From Macrosoma leucophasiata (Eukaryota > Arthropoda > Insecta > Lepidoptera > Hedylidae), in NCBI GenBank assembly GCA_036365455.1, contig JAWQUS010000027.1:13938501-14002500 (forward strand): a stretch of 64,000 nt of DNA, read 5' to 3'. Made by a program: the position numbers and the translations under genes. The notes under the pieces were generated by a model. The model was given only the letters and a program-made list of their open reading frames with translations, made no database searches and had not been told where the DNA came from. The number at the start of each line of letters is the position of its first letter. Position 1 is the stretch's first letter. Below, one piece after another: positions 36,237 through 47,650 of the stretch.

Positions 36237-36485
36237 GGTGATAGAGCTCCAGTGACGGAGCTCGTGGGCGTAGGCACCACCGCATTACCTAATATACTTG
36301 CCGCTAAATGGTAGTGTCCAGCACTATCGTGTTCCGGTCAGGTGGTAATGTACGGCCCTGTAATTACCATCACAGAGGCATAACGTGGCAACGCATCTGA
36401 ATTTTGACCTCTGGTCATTGTGTGGGTGTCTATAGGCTGCAGTCATCACTTAACATCAATGTGAACTGCATGCTTGTTTGCCACT
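36237..36485 (+). repeat. SINE-like family, near full copy
   Basis: GTGATAGAGCTCCAGTGACG to CATGCTTGTTTGCCACTC, with a short internal deletion before AACGCATCTG. Confidence 0.75.
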
Positions 36486-36689
36486 CTTATTAAGTACGTA
36501 AAAAAAGTAGTTCCTGAGATGTTATTTTAAAACTACGATATCTCCCAAGATATTGATTTGAATCGAATGAAGTACAGGGCATTTCCGTTTTAAATTAAAT
36601 ACGTGTATATTAGGATTAATGTCATGCTTATAAAAACACCTTCGCAAATAATGGAACTTCTTTATATTACCAAGTACTCGAGTACTCGA

Positions 36690-37072
36690 GTATATTACCA
36701 AGCTCAAGTGTGGCTTGGTTATCAGCTAGACCCTACAGACTGGGATTGGAAGTTGGTCAACAATATATTAGAGCCAGTTCAATCTTTACTTCCACCTGCG
36801 CCGGAAAAACTGCTGAACACTGTTTCATGCAACTGAAAAAAGGGATGCAGTGCTAAATGTGGTTGCAAAAAAGTCGGACTGTTTTGTTCTTTGGCATGCA
36901 CAAATTGTCAAGGCCGGTCGTGCTCTAATATTGAATCACAAACAATTCGTTTGATTCCGCTGGAGTATCGTGCGATACATCGCTATTGACGCAATTGACT
37001 TGCATCCAAAATGAAGATGAAGAAGAAGCAGGGGAAGAAGAACAAGAAGAGGAACAAGAATTTGAAACTTAG
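36690..37072 (+). pseudogene. Remnant of a CXC-type cysteine-rich protein gene
   Basis: The frame opens with YQAQVWLGYQLDPTDWDWKL and LLPPAPEKLLNTVSCN, then a TGA at 36834 stands where a cysteine would fit. It continues in frame as KKGCSAKCGCKKVGLFCS and ACTNCQGRSCSN. After a further stop and a frame change an acidic tail (NEDEEEAGEEEQEEEQEF) ends at TAG 37070-37072. The cysteine spacing resembles tesmin/TSO1-type CXC motifs, and I recall similar C-termini in repetitive insect genes. The exact family is uncertain. It is broken. Confidence 0.55.
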
Positions 37073-38333
37073 GAATCAGACGAATAAACTTTACGACGAA
37101 ATACTTTTTTTTAATTTACATCGCTTTAATCTTTTCCAATCTTTGAAAATTTCCGTTATTTTGCAATAGTTTTACATTAAACAGGATCACAACTGACCCG
37201 GGGAGTAGGCACTACTGAGGAAACCACATTAAAAAAAAACGCGCTAAGTACATTACCTCATAGATGGCGAGGAAATGTGTGCATATTATGACGATAACAA
37301 CTTTTATAACTTTTTGAATCGTTATATCTCAGAAACGGTGGCTCATAAGAAAAATGAGTATTGATACATTTTTATAGATAATTTTATGATCTACAATGTT
37401 TGCCTGGGGTACTTTTATGATAAAACTTACCGTTTTGCTGAAAATCGCGAAAAACTCGTTTTTTTACCTTTGACCTTGAATATTTTTTTTCCATACACGT
37501 GAATGATGGGGAACTTCTAGACATTGTTTATAATTATGATTTGAACAATTTCACTGAAATTCAGCTTGTTGGGACTTTATGTAACTTCACTCTCATTTTT
37601 TGGTCTAAATTGACCGGACTATACGTGCGCATAACGCGACAAGATTATTTGTTAAATTGGTAGTACATATAAATAAAGTCCATCGTTATAATAATACAAA
37701 ATGTATTTCATTTAAACCTTATTTCCCAGAGTTAAGTAATTTATCGATTAAATTTATCGACACTTGGCGCAACTATGGTTTTTAGGACTTGTCGATGTAG
37801 TTGCATCATTCTATTACACTATTATGACACGGAATGATTACATGTGTGTATGAAATTGTTGGTGTGTCTTGTTAAAGTCAAGGTGTGAGTTTCGTAGTAA
37901 TAGACGATTTTTGTTGTGTGTGAATTTAAGAAAGTGTGTGTTCCCCCCGCTAAAAATGGCAGACTATTTTGCTTCGGTAAAACACGCTATGGCTACTCCC
38001 CTCCGGTCCGCCGCGACCGGTAGCCCGCGTTGCTCTATGTTTACAACTTATTAAATGTATTCAATAAGCTGTTTTAAAGGAGATCAGCCAAAATGGTACA
38101 TAGATTGCACACGAACAAATACTTTACATATTTGTTAATAAATTGATTATAATGGCTGTAGTCCATTTTATTTTATCCCTATTTTCCTTAAGCTCAATTT
38201 AAAATCATGGACTCGTAGCTGTCCTTGGAACTCATTTCGCTATGGATTTCTGCAAAAATAATCAACTATAAAATAGAAATGTTTAATTGACAATTTGTCG
38301 ATTAAACATTCATCACTACACCCTAATGGCTTC
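37073..38333. other. Spacer with short shared repeat
   Basis: 38078-38140 (GGAGATCAGCCAAAATGGTA) recurs at 12153-12212 and so belongs to a dispersed element. An open frame at 37869-38054 shows no recognised domain. Otherwise nothing is seen. Confidence 0.45.
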
Positions 38334-39072
38334 TGCAAACCAAACGCAGGACAGTTGCAGGGCAGGTCATTAGCAGCGCGGGAGTCGGCACAATGAACGC
38401 AGCAGCAGTTTTCAAGCGGTTACAACGCGTGACCGCGTTTAAACCGCGTTCAGTTTGACGTGTGCGGCAAGCAGAAGGCTAGATGTCAGACGACATGAAA
38501 AATTCATGGTGTTTTTGGCTCTTAGGCAAAAAAAAAGAATATGGGGAATTTCATCGTCTCTGCAGAGAGCTGGAAAGTCATGAAAATTTTTTTTTCACAT
38601 ACTTTGAAAATATGTGAAAAAATGCCCAAAAGTTCTTTTGAAGATTGCGAAAGACAGCTTGAAATCGGAAATCATATAAACATTTATTTTTACGCACTAA
38701 TTCGATTATCTTTTCACTGATATTCATCACGCCGTTGTAAAAAAATACAACAGTCGCCAACCGCACTCGATGCGCTGCGCTGCACTGCCTTCGGTGTGTC
38801 GTGACAAAATGACCGCAGTAGTAATACAACTTATACAACAGCGTCGGCCGGCTCGCGCTCAAACTGCCCTACGCTGCGCCTGCCCCGCTCCCGCGCCGCC
38901 TGGATTGTCGTCCGGCAGTTGCAGCGCGGCGCGGCGCGGTGCAGTTTGAGGGCGGGCCCGCGTTCAAATTAAGTGTGACGCAGTACAAAGAGTTTCTTGT
39001 ATTACAACTTGGGCGGGCCCGCATTCAAACAGCGCTACTACTGCCCTTGCGTTTGGTTTGCCCAAGCCCTTA
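38334..39072. mobile_element. GC-rich hAT-like non-autonomous element
   Basis: The ends TAATGGCTTCTGCAAACCAA and (reversed) TAAGGGCTTGGGCAAACCAA are imperfect inverted repeats of about 28 bp, like hAT ends. No clear 8-bp duplication is seen. The interior is GC-rich (GCGCGGCGCGGCGCGGTG) and non-coding. Confidence 0.6.
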
Positions 39073-39145
39073 TAGTATTTACACTTCACATAGTATAATA
39101 CCATGGAATATTTCAAATTAAAATTTTAATTATTTTAAGTTTAAT

Positions 39146-39300
39146 TTCCGGTTCAGAGTCATAACATCTTAGGCTACAGGGGTGGTAACGCATCTGCACT
39201 TCGACCTTGGTCTTTGTGTGGGTGTCTATAGGCTGCAGTCATCACTTAACATCAATGTGAACTGCATGCTTGTTTGCCACTTCCATTACATTAAAAAAAA
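39146..39300 (+). repeat. SINE-like family, 3' half
   Basis: TTTCCGGTTCAGAGTCATAA to TTGCCACTTCCATTACAT. Confidence 0.7.
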
Positions 39301-39745
39301 TGCGATTTACCACAATTCTTTGTTACACACTCTAAAATTCATAATTTTTACTTCATTAAATATCTTGTGTACCACAAGACATTTCGTCTTAAATTTTGGG
39401 ATTAATTGATAAATGCTTAATTATTGACAAGATTTTCATTCATTTCCTATGCTCGGTTTCAATAAATTATTAACGTAGGTAGGCTTACATAGCTTACTAT
39501 CCGTTATAATTTGACATTTCATCCATACATTTACTCTCACAATCAACCGTTCCTAAATATACGTACGGAATAGTACGGATGTTGGTAAGTTATTGGAACC
39601 CGACCCTAGTAATGCCATCTTACCAGAAAGGTTTTAATATAGATAAAATGTACTCTGTGGTTTTAACAGACTGTTATGATGGGGATGTTCGTATCAACTG
39701 AGATCTTCGAAATCCTACCACACTACATACAACTACCACAGAGGA
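39301..39745. other. Spacer, no gene seen
   Basis: AT-rich. No element or gene was recognised. Confidence 0.4.
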
Positions 39746-39872
39746 AGATCATCTTAAGCCTTAGGGGTGTGAACGCATCTGCACATTTACCACTGGTTTT
39801 TGTGTAGGTGTCTATAGGCTACAGTCGTCACTAAACATCCGTGCTGCGTGTTTGTCACCTTCATTACATAAA
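39746..39872 (+). repeat. SINE-like family, 3' fragment
   Basis: Diverged copy (AACGCATCTGCACATTTACC, TATAGGCTACAGTCGTCAC). mariner copy 2 lies immediately after its A-rich tail. Confidence 0.6.
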
Positions 39873-39883
39873 AAATATATATA

Positions 39884-41164
39884 ATAGGTTGGGGAAAAAG
39901 TCTTTTCGCATTATAGTACGTATGAACTTGTAATAAAATCTCTTTGGCTGTAGTTTTTGTATCTGGCTGGGTTTGGTATCATTGAAAGTTATCAAATTAT
40001 CGAGATTTTTTTTGTACCCAGCTTTTTTCAAATGCGCCAAAACTGTTTTGTGATCAATTCTCATTTCTTCGGCTACGTCGTAACTACTGATATGTCGATC
40101 TTGCTCCACTTTTTCAAAAATGGCATCCATTTTATCCGTAATAGGGCGACCAGAGCGAGGTGCATCTTTGACATCAAAATTTCCGGATTGAAAACGCTTA
40201 AACCAAATTTGTGCTACTCTCACTGACACTGCACTTGGTCCATAAACATCGCAAATATTTTTCGCGGCTTGCGTTGCATTTTTCCTTTTTTGAAGTAAAA
40301 TTTTAAAATGTATCGAATTTCTTCATTAGATTCACTCATCTTGACAGTACGAAAAACAAATGAAAATCACACATTTGCCTATTTGGGTACCTCAAGAGCT
40401 CAATGAAAGAAACCTAATGAACCGTGTACTCATTTGTGATTCTTTATTACGACGTAATGAAACCGAATCATTTTTGAAGAAGCTGATAACTGGTGATGAA
40501 AAGTGGATCACGTACGACAAGAACGTGCGAAAAAGGTCGTGGTCAAAGGCCGGTCAGGCTTCACAGACTGTGGCGAAACCCGGGTTAACTCGCAATAAGG
40601 TGATGTTGTGTGTGTGGTGGGATTGGAAGGGCATTATTCATTATGAGCTATTACAACCAGGCAGGACTATCGATTCTGAACTCTACTGCGAACAACTGAT
40701 GAGATTAAAGCAAGAAGTTGAGAGAAAGCGGCCGGAATTGATCAACAGAAGGGGTGTGGTGTTTCATCATGATAACGCTCATATGTGGTGTTTCATCATG
40801 ATAGACCTCATACATCTATAGCCACTCAGCAAAAATTACGAGAGTTTGGCTGGGAGGTGTTAATGCATCCGCCGTATAGTCCTGACCTTGCACCTACAGA
40901 TTTCCACCTGTTTCGGTCTCTTCAGAATTCTTTATGCAATGTTAGGTTAACATCAAGAGAGGACTGCCAAATCCACATGTCGCGGTATTTTGATGAGAAG
41001 TCCCAAAATTTTTATAGCAATGGGATCATGTCCCTACCTACAAGATGGCAAAAGGTTATCGAACAAAATGGTACATACATACTTTAGTTAAATTTAAATA
41101 AACTTTATTAAAAACTGTTTTAAATTATCTTAAAAAATGCGAAGAAACTTTTTCCCCAACCTAA
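39884..41164 (+). mobile_element. mariner copy 2, with internally inverted segment
   Basis: Both terminal repeats are intact and flanked by TA (39882-39883, 41165-41166). About 39989-40378, covering the transposase start and DNA-binding domain, is inverted relative to the ends and to the catalytic part, and about 35 bp present in the other copies is missing at the left breakpoint. Confidence 0.95.
39989..41087. pseudogene. mariner transposase broken by inversion (copy 2)
   Basis: The N-terminal part reads on the minus strand (SVRVAQIWFKRFQSGNFDVK, 39995-40340). The catalytic part reads on the plus strand from about 40379 (TGDEKWITYDKNVRKRSW). Near 40770-40802 a TGGTGTTTCATCATGAT segment is tandemly duplicated and breaks the frame again. 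PYSPDLAPTDFHLF follows. It cannot encode a whole transposase. Confidence 0.93.
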
Positions 41165-41522
41165 TATATGTGTAGTTATGTTTTATGTGTCAAAATTTAT
41201 GTGGGATTTTTATCATAAAGCAATCGATAGCGTGCGTGGTGTAGGAAAGTGATTTAATGCAATGTAAAGTGTTTTTTCGTGCTCCTCCGAGACTTCATAA
41301 GAAGGTCTTACTCCCCATTAGTTCACTGGACATCCCATCAACTTCCATGTGGAACCATCTCATCATCGTCATCCTCCATAAATATATTCATTCACTATGT
41401 TAGAGATTTATGAAATGAGCAGTTGTAATTATACTATTACTTGATCAATGGCGTTATAGTATAGCTGTCTCTTTGTCAAAAAAAAAGAAAAACATTTTAT
41501 CATCTTAACAAAAAAATCACAT
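41165..41522. other. Spacer between mariner copy 2 and copia
   Basis: No gene or element was recognised. Confidence 0.4.
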
Positions 41523-41640
41523 TCATGTCCCAGAAAAATTGTAACTTTATGGTCACCTTATTTAGAAAGAGACGGCCTGCCCCCAGAGTGAGAGATAGCT
41601 ATATTTAGGTTTACTTCACATAGGTATGGCTAGCGTAGTC
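41523..41640 (+). repeat. 118-bp direct repeat left of copia
   Basis: TCATGTCCCAGAAAAATTGT to GGCTAGCGTAGTC, directly before the 5' LTR. It matches 47651-47768 at 112 of 118 positions. It is far too long to be a target duplication. Confidence 0.93.
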
Positions 41641-41803
41641 TGTTAAAGGAGTTTGGACGTCGATTTATTTTTAATTGTTTTTTAAAAAAAGAATGTCATT
41701 GATATTTACATTTCAGTTAGAATTTTTACGTCTTAGTTACGAATAAATCAATCCTATGAAAATTAATAAATAATTATTTTTCATTAAAACACGAACCTCA
41801 ACA
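41641..41803 (+). repeat. copia 5' LTR
   Basis: 163 bp, TG...CA, directly before the primer-binding site. Confidence 0.8.
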
Positions 41804-41936
41804 TGGTAGCAGAGCGTTCAGAACGATAAGTAAAGTTTGCTATAAAGGCAGCAAAAATTGAATGAGTATATTTTTTTTTACGGAAAGTTCACATACGGTA
41901 AGACCCTCAAACAAGTCATCATGCAGTCAGGCATAA

Positions 41937-43200
41937 AGATGGAGATTGGAAACCTAGGTGGGAATTATTACAAGGTATGGAAATATAAAATTCAATTGCT
42001 GTTACGTACTGCACCTGGAGCGTTAGAGGCTGTAAATGGAACTCTAACAACGCCAAACCCTCCCGACAAAGAATGTTCAGCTAAAGCTCTTGCAGATTAC
42101 AATGCAGAACTAGAACATTTCAGCAAGGTCGATAGTATTGCATTGCTTATGATAACAACGAATATGACTGAGGATACTCTAGAAAAAGTGATGAGGTGCT
42201 CAAGTGCAAAGATGATGTGGGATGAACTAGCGAGACTATATGATGGTTGTTCAGATGATCGTGCCTTCGATTTATGTATGCAATTCTTTAAGTACACGAA
42301 AGATCTGTAGGGAACATTATGTTTATGTATATATTACACATACATTATTTATTTCATATGTATTTATCAGTATTACACATTCACTTACACTATACAACAT
42401 TCATACATTACATATCACACAAATACAGTTACACAAATATTAATATGTAATTATTTATTTGTCGCGAGCATACTCGGGTGAAACCCGTAGTATGCCGCGA
42501 CAACACAAAATATCACAACGGTTGCGGGTACGCGCGCTACGCGGGCGTGAGGTCTACCTGCGAATTCTCGCGCCGCCCGACCGCCGCGGTTGCAACGCCA
42601 GTCGTGCTAACTCACTCGACGCGCTTTACTCGTTCCGCTGTTTTCTTAATATTATTTAATTTGGACTTGTAATCGATATGTTTAGTGTTTGTGCCGTGAC
42701 CTATACGTACTGTTAATTATTATTGTGACTTTCTCCTTGTTCTTCTTGTACTGTACCTTCTGTTGTGACGTTTATACAATTATAGTTAATGTGAAACAGT
42801 GTGTGCGGACTTGTTATTGGTAACGTACCATTTAATCCTTACCACACACCACCCCACATACTACAGATCCAATTCATGATATGGCTACTCATATGTCATA
42901 TATGAAAAATCTATGGCATGATTTAAATAAAGAATTATCTTCTCAAATGACAGAAAATTTACCAGAAAATTTGAAAATATGCAAAATTTTGGAAACTTTA
43001 CCAGAAGATTACTTCACTTTTAAATCAAGTTTAACCAACTCATGTCGAAGAATGATAGAAACTTAGAAAGTCTGACAACACAGTTGTGCGCCCATGAACG
43101 AGCTTTGACGAATAAAACAGATACTAGCACAAGTTAAGAGGAAGCCTTATATGTCAATACGAAAGTTAAAAAGAATAAGCAAGTACAAAAGAAATTTGAG
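41937..43200 (+). pseudogene. copia gag, interrupted
   Basis: MEIGNLGGNYYKVWKYKIQL and the capsid part (LEKVMRCSSAKMMWDELARL) run to 42305. The frame resumes after the solo LTR at 42866 with PIHDMATHMSYMKNLWHDLN. A stop at 43064 and a second one near 43136 precede the zinc knuckle CNYCGEIGHRVRKC (about 43207-43250). Confidence 0.9.
42306..42865 (+). mobile_element. Solo LTR inserted in copia gag
   Basis: Starts TGTAGGGAAC and ends CATACTACA, so the tips TGTAG/CTACA are a perfect inverted repeat. A 4-bp duplication GATC lies at 42302-42305 and 42866-42869. The gag frame is continuous if the 560-bp LTR and one GATC are ignored. A near-perfect hairpin CATACTCGGGT/ACCCGTAGTATG lies at about 42469-42494. 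A gypsy- or BEL-type owner is likely. Confidence 0.9.
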
Positions 43201-43314
43201 AATTGTAAGTGCAACTACTGTGGAGAAATTGGGCATAGAGTACGGAAATGTAAGAAATGGATTTCTGACGGAAAACCACCAAAGATTACTAACAACAGTA
43301 CCAACTTAAATCTA

Positions 43315-44590
43315 GTGCTAATGCATATAAACACAGAACAAGCTTTAAATACTGCTATTGCTGAAGATTATGACACATGGTATGTGGACAACGGTGCGAC
43401 AAGCCATGTTACTTTCAGAAATGATATTTTTGTCAATTTCGAATTCTTCAGAGATAATTTTACAGTAACAATAGCAAACGGTTGTGTAATTAAGGCAATT
43501 GGCAAAGGATCAGTTGATATAGAAGCTACAGTCAATGGTAAGACATCAAGAATTAGATTGACTGATGTATGGTATGTTCCTGATATAAAGCGAAATCTAT
43601 TTTCGGTTTTGGCTGCACGAGACGTATTAAACAAAAGCATGTTTATGTCAGATAGAGAAACCTGTTCACTCAAAGTTAATGGAAAAGTTATGCTCGTAGG
43701 TAAAAGAGTGAAGAATGGAGGTTTATATAAACTACATGTTCATACACTGAAGAACATAACTCCAAATTCAAACACTATTACATCGACAGATAATAATATC
43801 CTGCAACTATACCATGAACGGTTTGCTCATCAGAATAAAAGACATGTAAAGAAAGTAATAGAAAAGGAATTCGGCATTAAGGTTAATCTAGATTCTGAAT
43901 TATGTACCGGATGCATATATGGAAAGATGCACAGAAGGAAGTTCGGAACAAGAGATAGAGCTAATTATCCCGGAGAAAGAATACATACGGATGTTTATGG
44001 TCCTTTTCCTAATTCTTTCAATAAGTATAAATATTTTGTTTTGTTCAAAGATGATTACAGTAAGTACCAACATGTGTACTTCCTAAGACATAAGTCTGAA
44101 GTTCATATGAAGCTAGAACAAATGATAAAGGAATGTAAAATAAATGGACACACTGTTAAAGAGATCATCAGTGACAATGGAGGTGAATTCGATAATGAGA
44201 AAGTAAGACAAATACTATATAGAGAAGGTATAAAACAAAGGTTGACTATGCCTTACACACCACAACAAAATGGGTGTAGTGAGCGAGAAAACAGAACTTT
44301 ATTTGAGGCCGATCGTAGTATGATGCATGCTCATGAAGAATTACCCGTTGCATCTTTGGCAGAATTAATTATGACAGCATCTTATATTTTTAACAGAACT
44401 GCTCCAACTTATGAAGAAGAGAAATCACGACATGAACTCTGGTTTAATAAGAAACCATCAATTAAACATTTGAAGATAATTGGCACCGAGTGTTACGCCC
44501 ATGTACCCAAGCAGAAGCGAACAAAGTTGTTAAGGAAAGCTCAGAAATGTATACTGATTGGTTATGAGGGAGGCGATGGGTACAGACTTT
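43315..44590 (+). pseudogene. copia protease and integrase
   Basis: Open over 425 codons. The protease active site reads WYVDNGATSH, where most relatives have DSGA. The pre-integrase region has LYHERFAHQNKRHVKKVI with CTGCIYGKM. The integrase acidic triad can be seen in HTDVYGPF, ISDNGGEF and PQQNGCSEREN. The frame runs into the T-run of a SINE at about 44588. Confidence 0.92.
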
Positions 44591-44884
44591 TTTTTTTTTT
44601 TTTTTTATATGTAATGGAAGTGGTAAACAAGCATGCAGTTCACATTGATGTTAAGTGATGACTGCAGCCTATAGACACCCACACAAAGACCAAGGTCAAA
44701 ATGCAGATGCGTTACCACTCCTGAGGCCTAAGGTCTTATGCCTCTGTGCCGGAAATTACAGGGCCGTACATTACCACCTGACCGGAACACGATAGTGTTG
44801 AACACTACCATTTAGCGGCAAGTATATTAGGTAATGCGGTGGTGCCTACGCCCGCGAGCTCCGTCACTGGAGCTCTACCACCAG
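44588..44884 (-). repeat. SINE-like family, full copy inside copia pol
   Basis: Tail T-run at 44588-44606 and head ending CTGGAGCTCTACCACCAG. It splits pol just after GYEGGDGYRL. Confidence 0.85.
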
Positions 44885-44892
44885 TAGAACCA

Positions 44893-44932
44893 TTGCCATT
44901 TTGTTTAGACTCTTGTCTAAACAAAATGGCAA
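44893..44932. repeat. Perfect 18-bp inverted repeat, 4-nt loop, in copia
   Basis: Arms 44893-44910 and 44915-44932 flank TCTT, just right of the inserted SINE. The right arm belongs to the copia frame; the left arm looks like its inverted copy. Confidence 0.93.
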
Positions 44933-44935
44933 ATA

Positions 44936-45804
44936 TAACCTGATCAGATCTAGAGACGTAACATTTAAAGAAAATGTCATTGAATCAGTAGGTTTAGAAG
45001 AAGAAGAGCTTGAACATAAAAAAGTGATAGACATTCATGTACCAATTGAAACATAAAATCATCCAATGCATGAAGCAAGGGTGCATAATAGTAATCATAG
45101 AGAATTTCGTACAAATGTTAAACCTAATTCTATTGATGTGCCTCTTGAATCGAATGATTTATTTGAAAGAAATGGTGATGCATATTCAGTTCCAGTCTCT
45201 TCTAATATAGAACCTATTTCAGAGACCTCTAGACATTGCGACCAGAGATCTGAAGATCAATCAGTTTTACCTACATCCTTGGAGTATGAATGTACTGAAG
45301 AAGGAAATGAAGTAGTTGAAATGCCAGAAGATTTAGATCAGATAGGTGGAATATCTTTAAGAGAAATTGAAGACGAAGGTCAAAGGACTATTCAGTTAAG
45401 GGATAGATCCAAGATAAGACCATCGATCAGATATAATGACTATGTAATGATGTCATACGCTGAAAGTTTGTGTCAAGAAGATCCAACTACGTACAAAGAA
45501 GCTGTGACAAGTCCTCAAAGAGAACAATGGCTAAAAGCTATGGATAATGAGATAAAATCTCTCAAAGAGATGAAGATGTGGATTTTAGTACAACTTCCAA
45601 AAGACAGAAAAACGATTTCCTGTAAATGGGTATACAAGACTAAAACCAATGCTGATGGATCTCTAGACAAATTCAAAGCTCGGCTTGTTGCTCGCGAGGA
45701 TACACACAGAAGAAAGGAATTGATTATGAGGAGACATTCATTCCAGTGGCTAAAATGACTACAATAAGATCAGTATTGAGCATTGCTGCAAATGAAGGCC
45801 TAAA
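44936..45804 (+). pseudogene. copia pol, linker and start of reverse transcriptase
   Basis: LIRSRDVTFKENVIESVGLE is followed by a stop at 45055. The next frame from 45066 leads to QWLKAMDNEIKSLKEMKMW and CKWVYKTKTNADGSLDKFKA. A one-base change at about 45697 shifts the frame, after which IDYEETFIPVAKMTTIRSVL and SIAANEGLK are read. The MITE cuts the RT here. Confidence 0.88.
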
Positions 45805-46317
45805 GGAGATGTTGCGAGCTCGGCTCTAGATCGTACACATCCTCAAAAAATGGGTTAATTAAAGAAGAATCCGAGAAAAATGCAATTTATTTATTCAAGT
45901 ACATGTTTTACAGTTACTACCACATTTAATTCAAACGATTTTATCATTTTCAACCATATTCAACATGGCGGCGACACAGCCGACGCTTCATTAAATTGGA
46001 AATCGATTAGTTTAAGTTCTTAGTATTAACACATGAAATCGATTTCGATAGTATTCAGAAAATATTACTTTTTTCTCCAAGTTCTATATAATCAAAAAAC
46101 AATTTAATAAATTCAAATGTCAAAATGACATCGCCCGCCATATTCGCCGTGTTGGTTTGAGTTGCAATTCTAACTGCAAATAATATTTTGTAACTGCAAA
46201 CAAAGCCAATTAAGTGAAAATATGCAGTAAAAAACGTTTTGATATTGATTTTGCCAGTTAATGATATTGTGTACAATACATGGCCGGAGGTCCATACATT
46301 TTTGCAACATCTCCTTT
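45802..46317. mobile_element. MITE inserted in copia reverse transcriptase
   Basis: 14-bp terminal inverted repeats AAAGGAGATGTTGC and GCAACATCTCCTTT. The RT frame ends with ANEGLK and resumes with QFDVSTAFLNG immediately after. The interior is AT-rich and non-coding. A target duplication is not clear. Confidence 0.85.
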
Positions 46318-47530
46318 TACTCAATTCGATGTTTCTACGGCCTTTCTTAATGGTACCTTGAGTGAGGAAATTTATATGAAACAGCCGGAAGGTTATACTG
46401 ATGGCACAGGTAAAGTATGTTAACTAAAGAGAAGCCTCTATGGATTAAAACAAGCACCTAGATGTTGGAACCGATGCATAGTAGATTATTTGAAAAGTAT
46501 TGGATTTAATCAATGTGATAATGATCCATGCTTGTTTACAAGGAACACTAGTAGCAATAAAATTATATTGGCTCTCTATGTTGACGACGGACCTGTAGCA
46601 AGTAAGAACCCTAAGGACTCAGATAAATTTATTTTAGAGCTGAAGAGAAGGTTCAAGATAACTGCAAAGCCACTTACATACTTTTTAAGTCTCGAGATTG
46701 ACAAAACGGAAGATGGCGTGAGATTATCACAAAAGCACTATGCATCCAAAGTCATAGTTCGCTTTGGAATGACGGACTGTAAGCCCGTATCGACACCAAT
46801 AATAAAAGATGGACCTACAGAATCTGAAAATGGTACTGAAGAGGTACACTCTTTTCCTTACAGAGAAGCTGTGGGAGCCTTGGCTTACTTAATGGTAGGA
46901 AGTAGACCAGACCTAGCTTACGCTGTGAGTGTGGTATCCAGAGTTCTGGGTAAACCTACAAAAGATGATGTAGTCAAAGTCAAGCGTATTCTAAGATATG
47001 TAAAAGGAACTTTAGACTCGAGCATCATTTATAAGAAAGGCTACAAGACAGGCATTTTAGAGTGCTACAGCGACTCAGATCACGCAGGAGATATGACAAC
47101 AGGACGTTCGACGTCTGGCATCATATGTATGTACTCAGGAGCTGCTATATCCGGGTGTAGTCGAAAACAGACCTGTGTTGCTATATCGAGCACTGAAGCT
47201 GAATTAGTGGCATCTAGTGGAGCAGCAAGAGAAATTGTATGGCTTAAGAGATTATTCGGTGAAATATCAAGCCTGAAAGAAGTACCCAAGCTTAAGGTTG
47301 ATAACATAGCTGCCATCAGAATTTCCCAAAATCCTGATATGCATAGACGCATCAAGCATATTGCTATAAGACATTTATATATCAGGGAACTTGTAACGAA
47401 CGGCGATATATGCGTAGAATATGTGCCAACGGAATTCCAACTGGCTGACATCCTGACTAAAGCTCTACATAGGCCAAGAATGGCAATTATATCAGCAAAT
47501 ATAGGGCTAGTCCAAAAGGGAGGATGTTAA
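46315..47530 (+). pseudogene. copia reverse transcriptase and RNase H
   Basis: QFDVSTAFLNGTLSEEIYMK is followed by a stop at about 46421, then SLYGLKQAPRCWNRC. From 46490 the frame is open for 346 codons with the RT active site LALYVDDGPVAS, GALAYLMVGSRPDLAYAVSV, and the RNase H motifs YSDSDHAGD and SSTEAELVA, ending GLVQKGGC at the purine tract. Confidence 0.93.
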
Positions 47531-47650
47531 AGGAGTTTGGACGTCGATTTATTTTTAATTGTTTTATCATTTGTTCTAGTTTCATATGAACTTCAGACTT
47601 ATGTCTTAGGAAGTACACATGTCTGTACTTACTGTAATCATCTTTGAATG
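47525..47650 (+). repeat. Truncated copia 3' LTR plus inverted integrase fragment
   Basis: 47525-47565 matches the 5' LTR start exactly. 47566-47649 is the reverse complement of the integrase segment at about 44040-44125 (minus-strand reading KDDYSKYRHVYFLRHKSEVH) with a few differences. The rest of the LTR is missing. Confidence 0.9.

Larger units (their letters stand above)
41641..47566 (+). mobile_element. Ty1/copia LTR retrotransposon, dead, with nested insertions
   Basis: The 5' LTR begins TGTTAAAGGAGTTTGG at 41641 and ends before the primer site TGGTAGCAGAGC at 41804. A purine tract AAAAGGGAGGA precedes the 3' LTR start at 47525. Only the first 41 bp or so of the 3' LTR survive before an inverted integrase scrap. 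Gag, protease, integrase, RT and RNase H are all recognisable but broken. A solo LTR (42306-42865), a SINE (44588-44884) and a MITE (45802-46317) were inserted afterwards. Confidence 0.93.

Noticed and set aside
37869..38054. 61-aa open frame with a clean ATG
   Set aside because: No recognised domain or splice partner; nearby sequence belongs to dispersed repeats.
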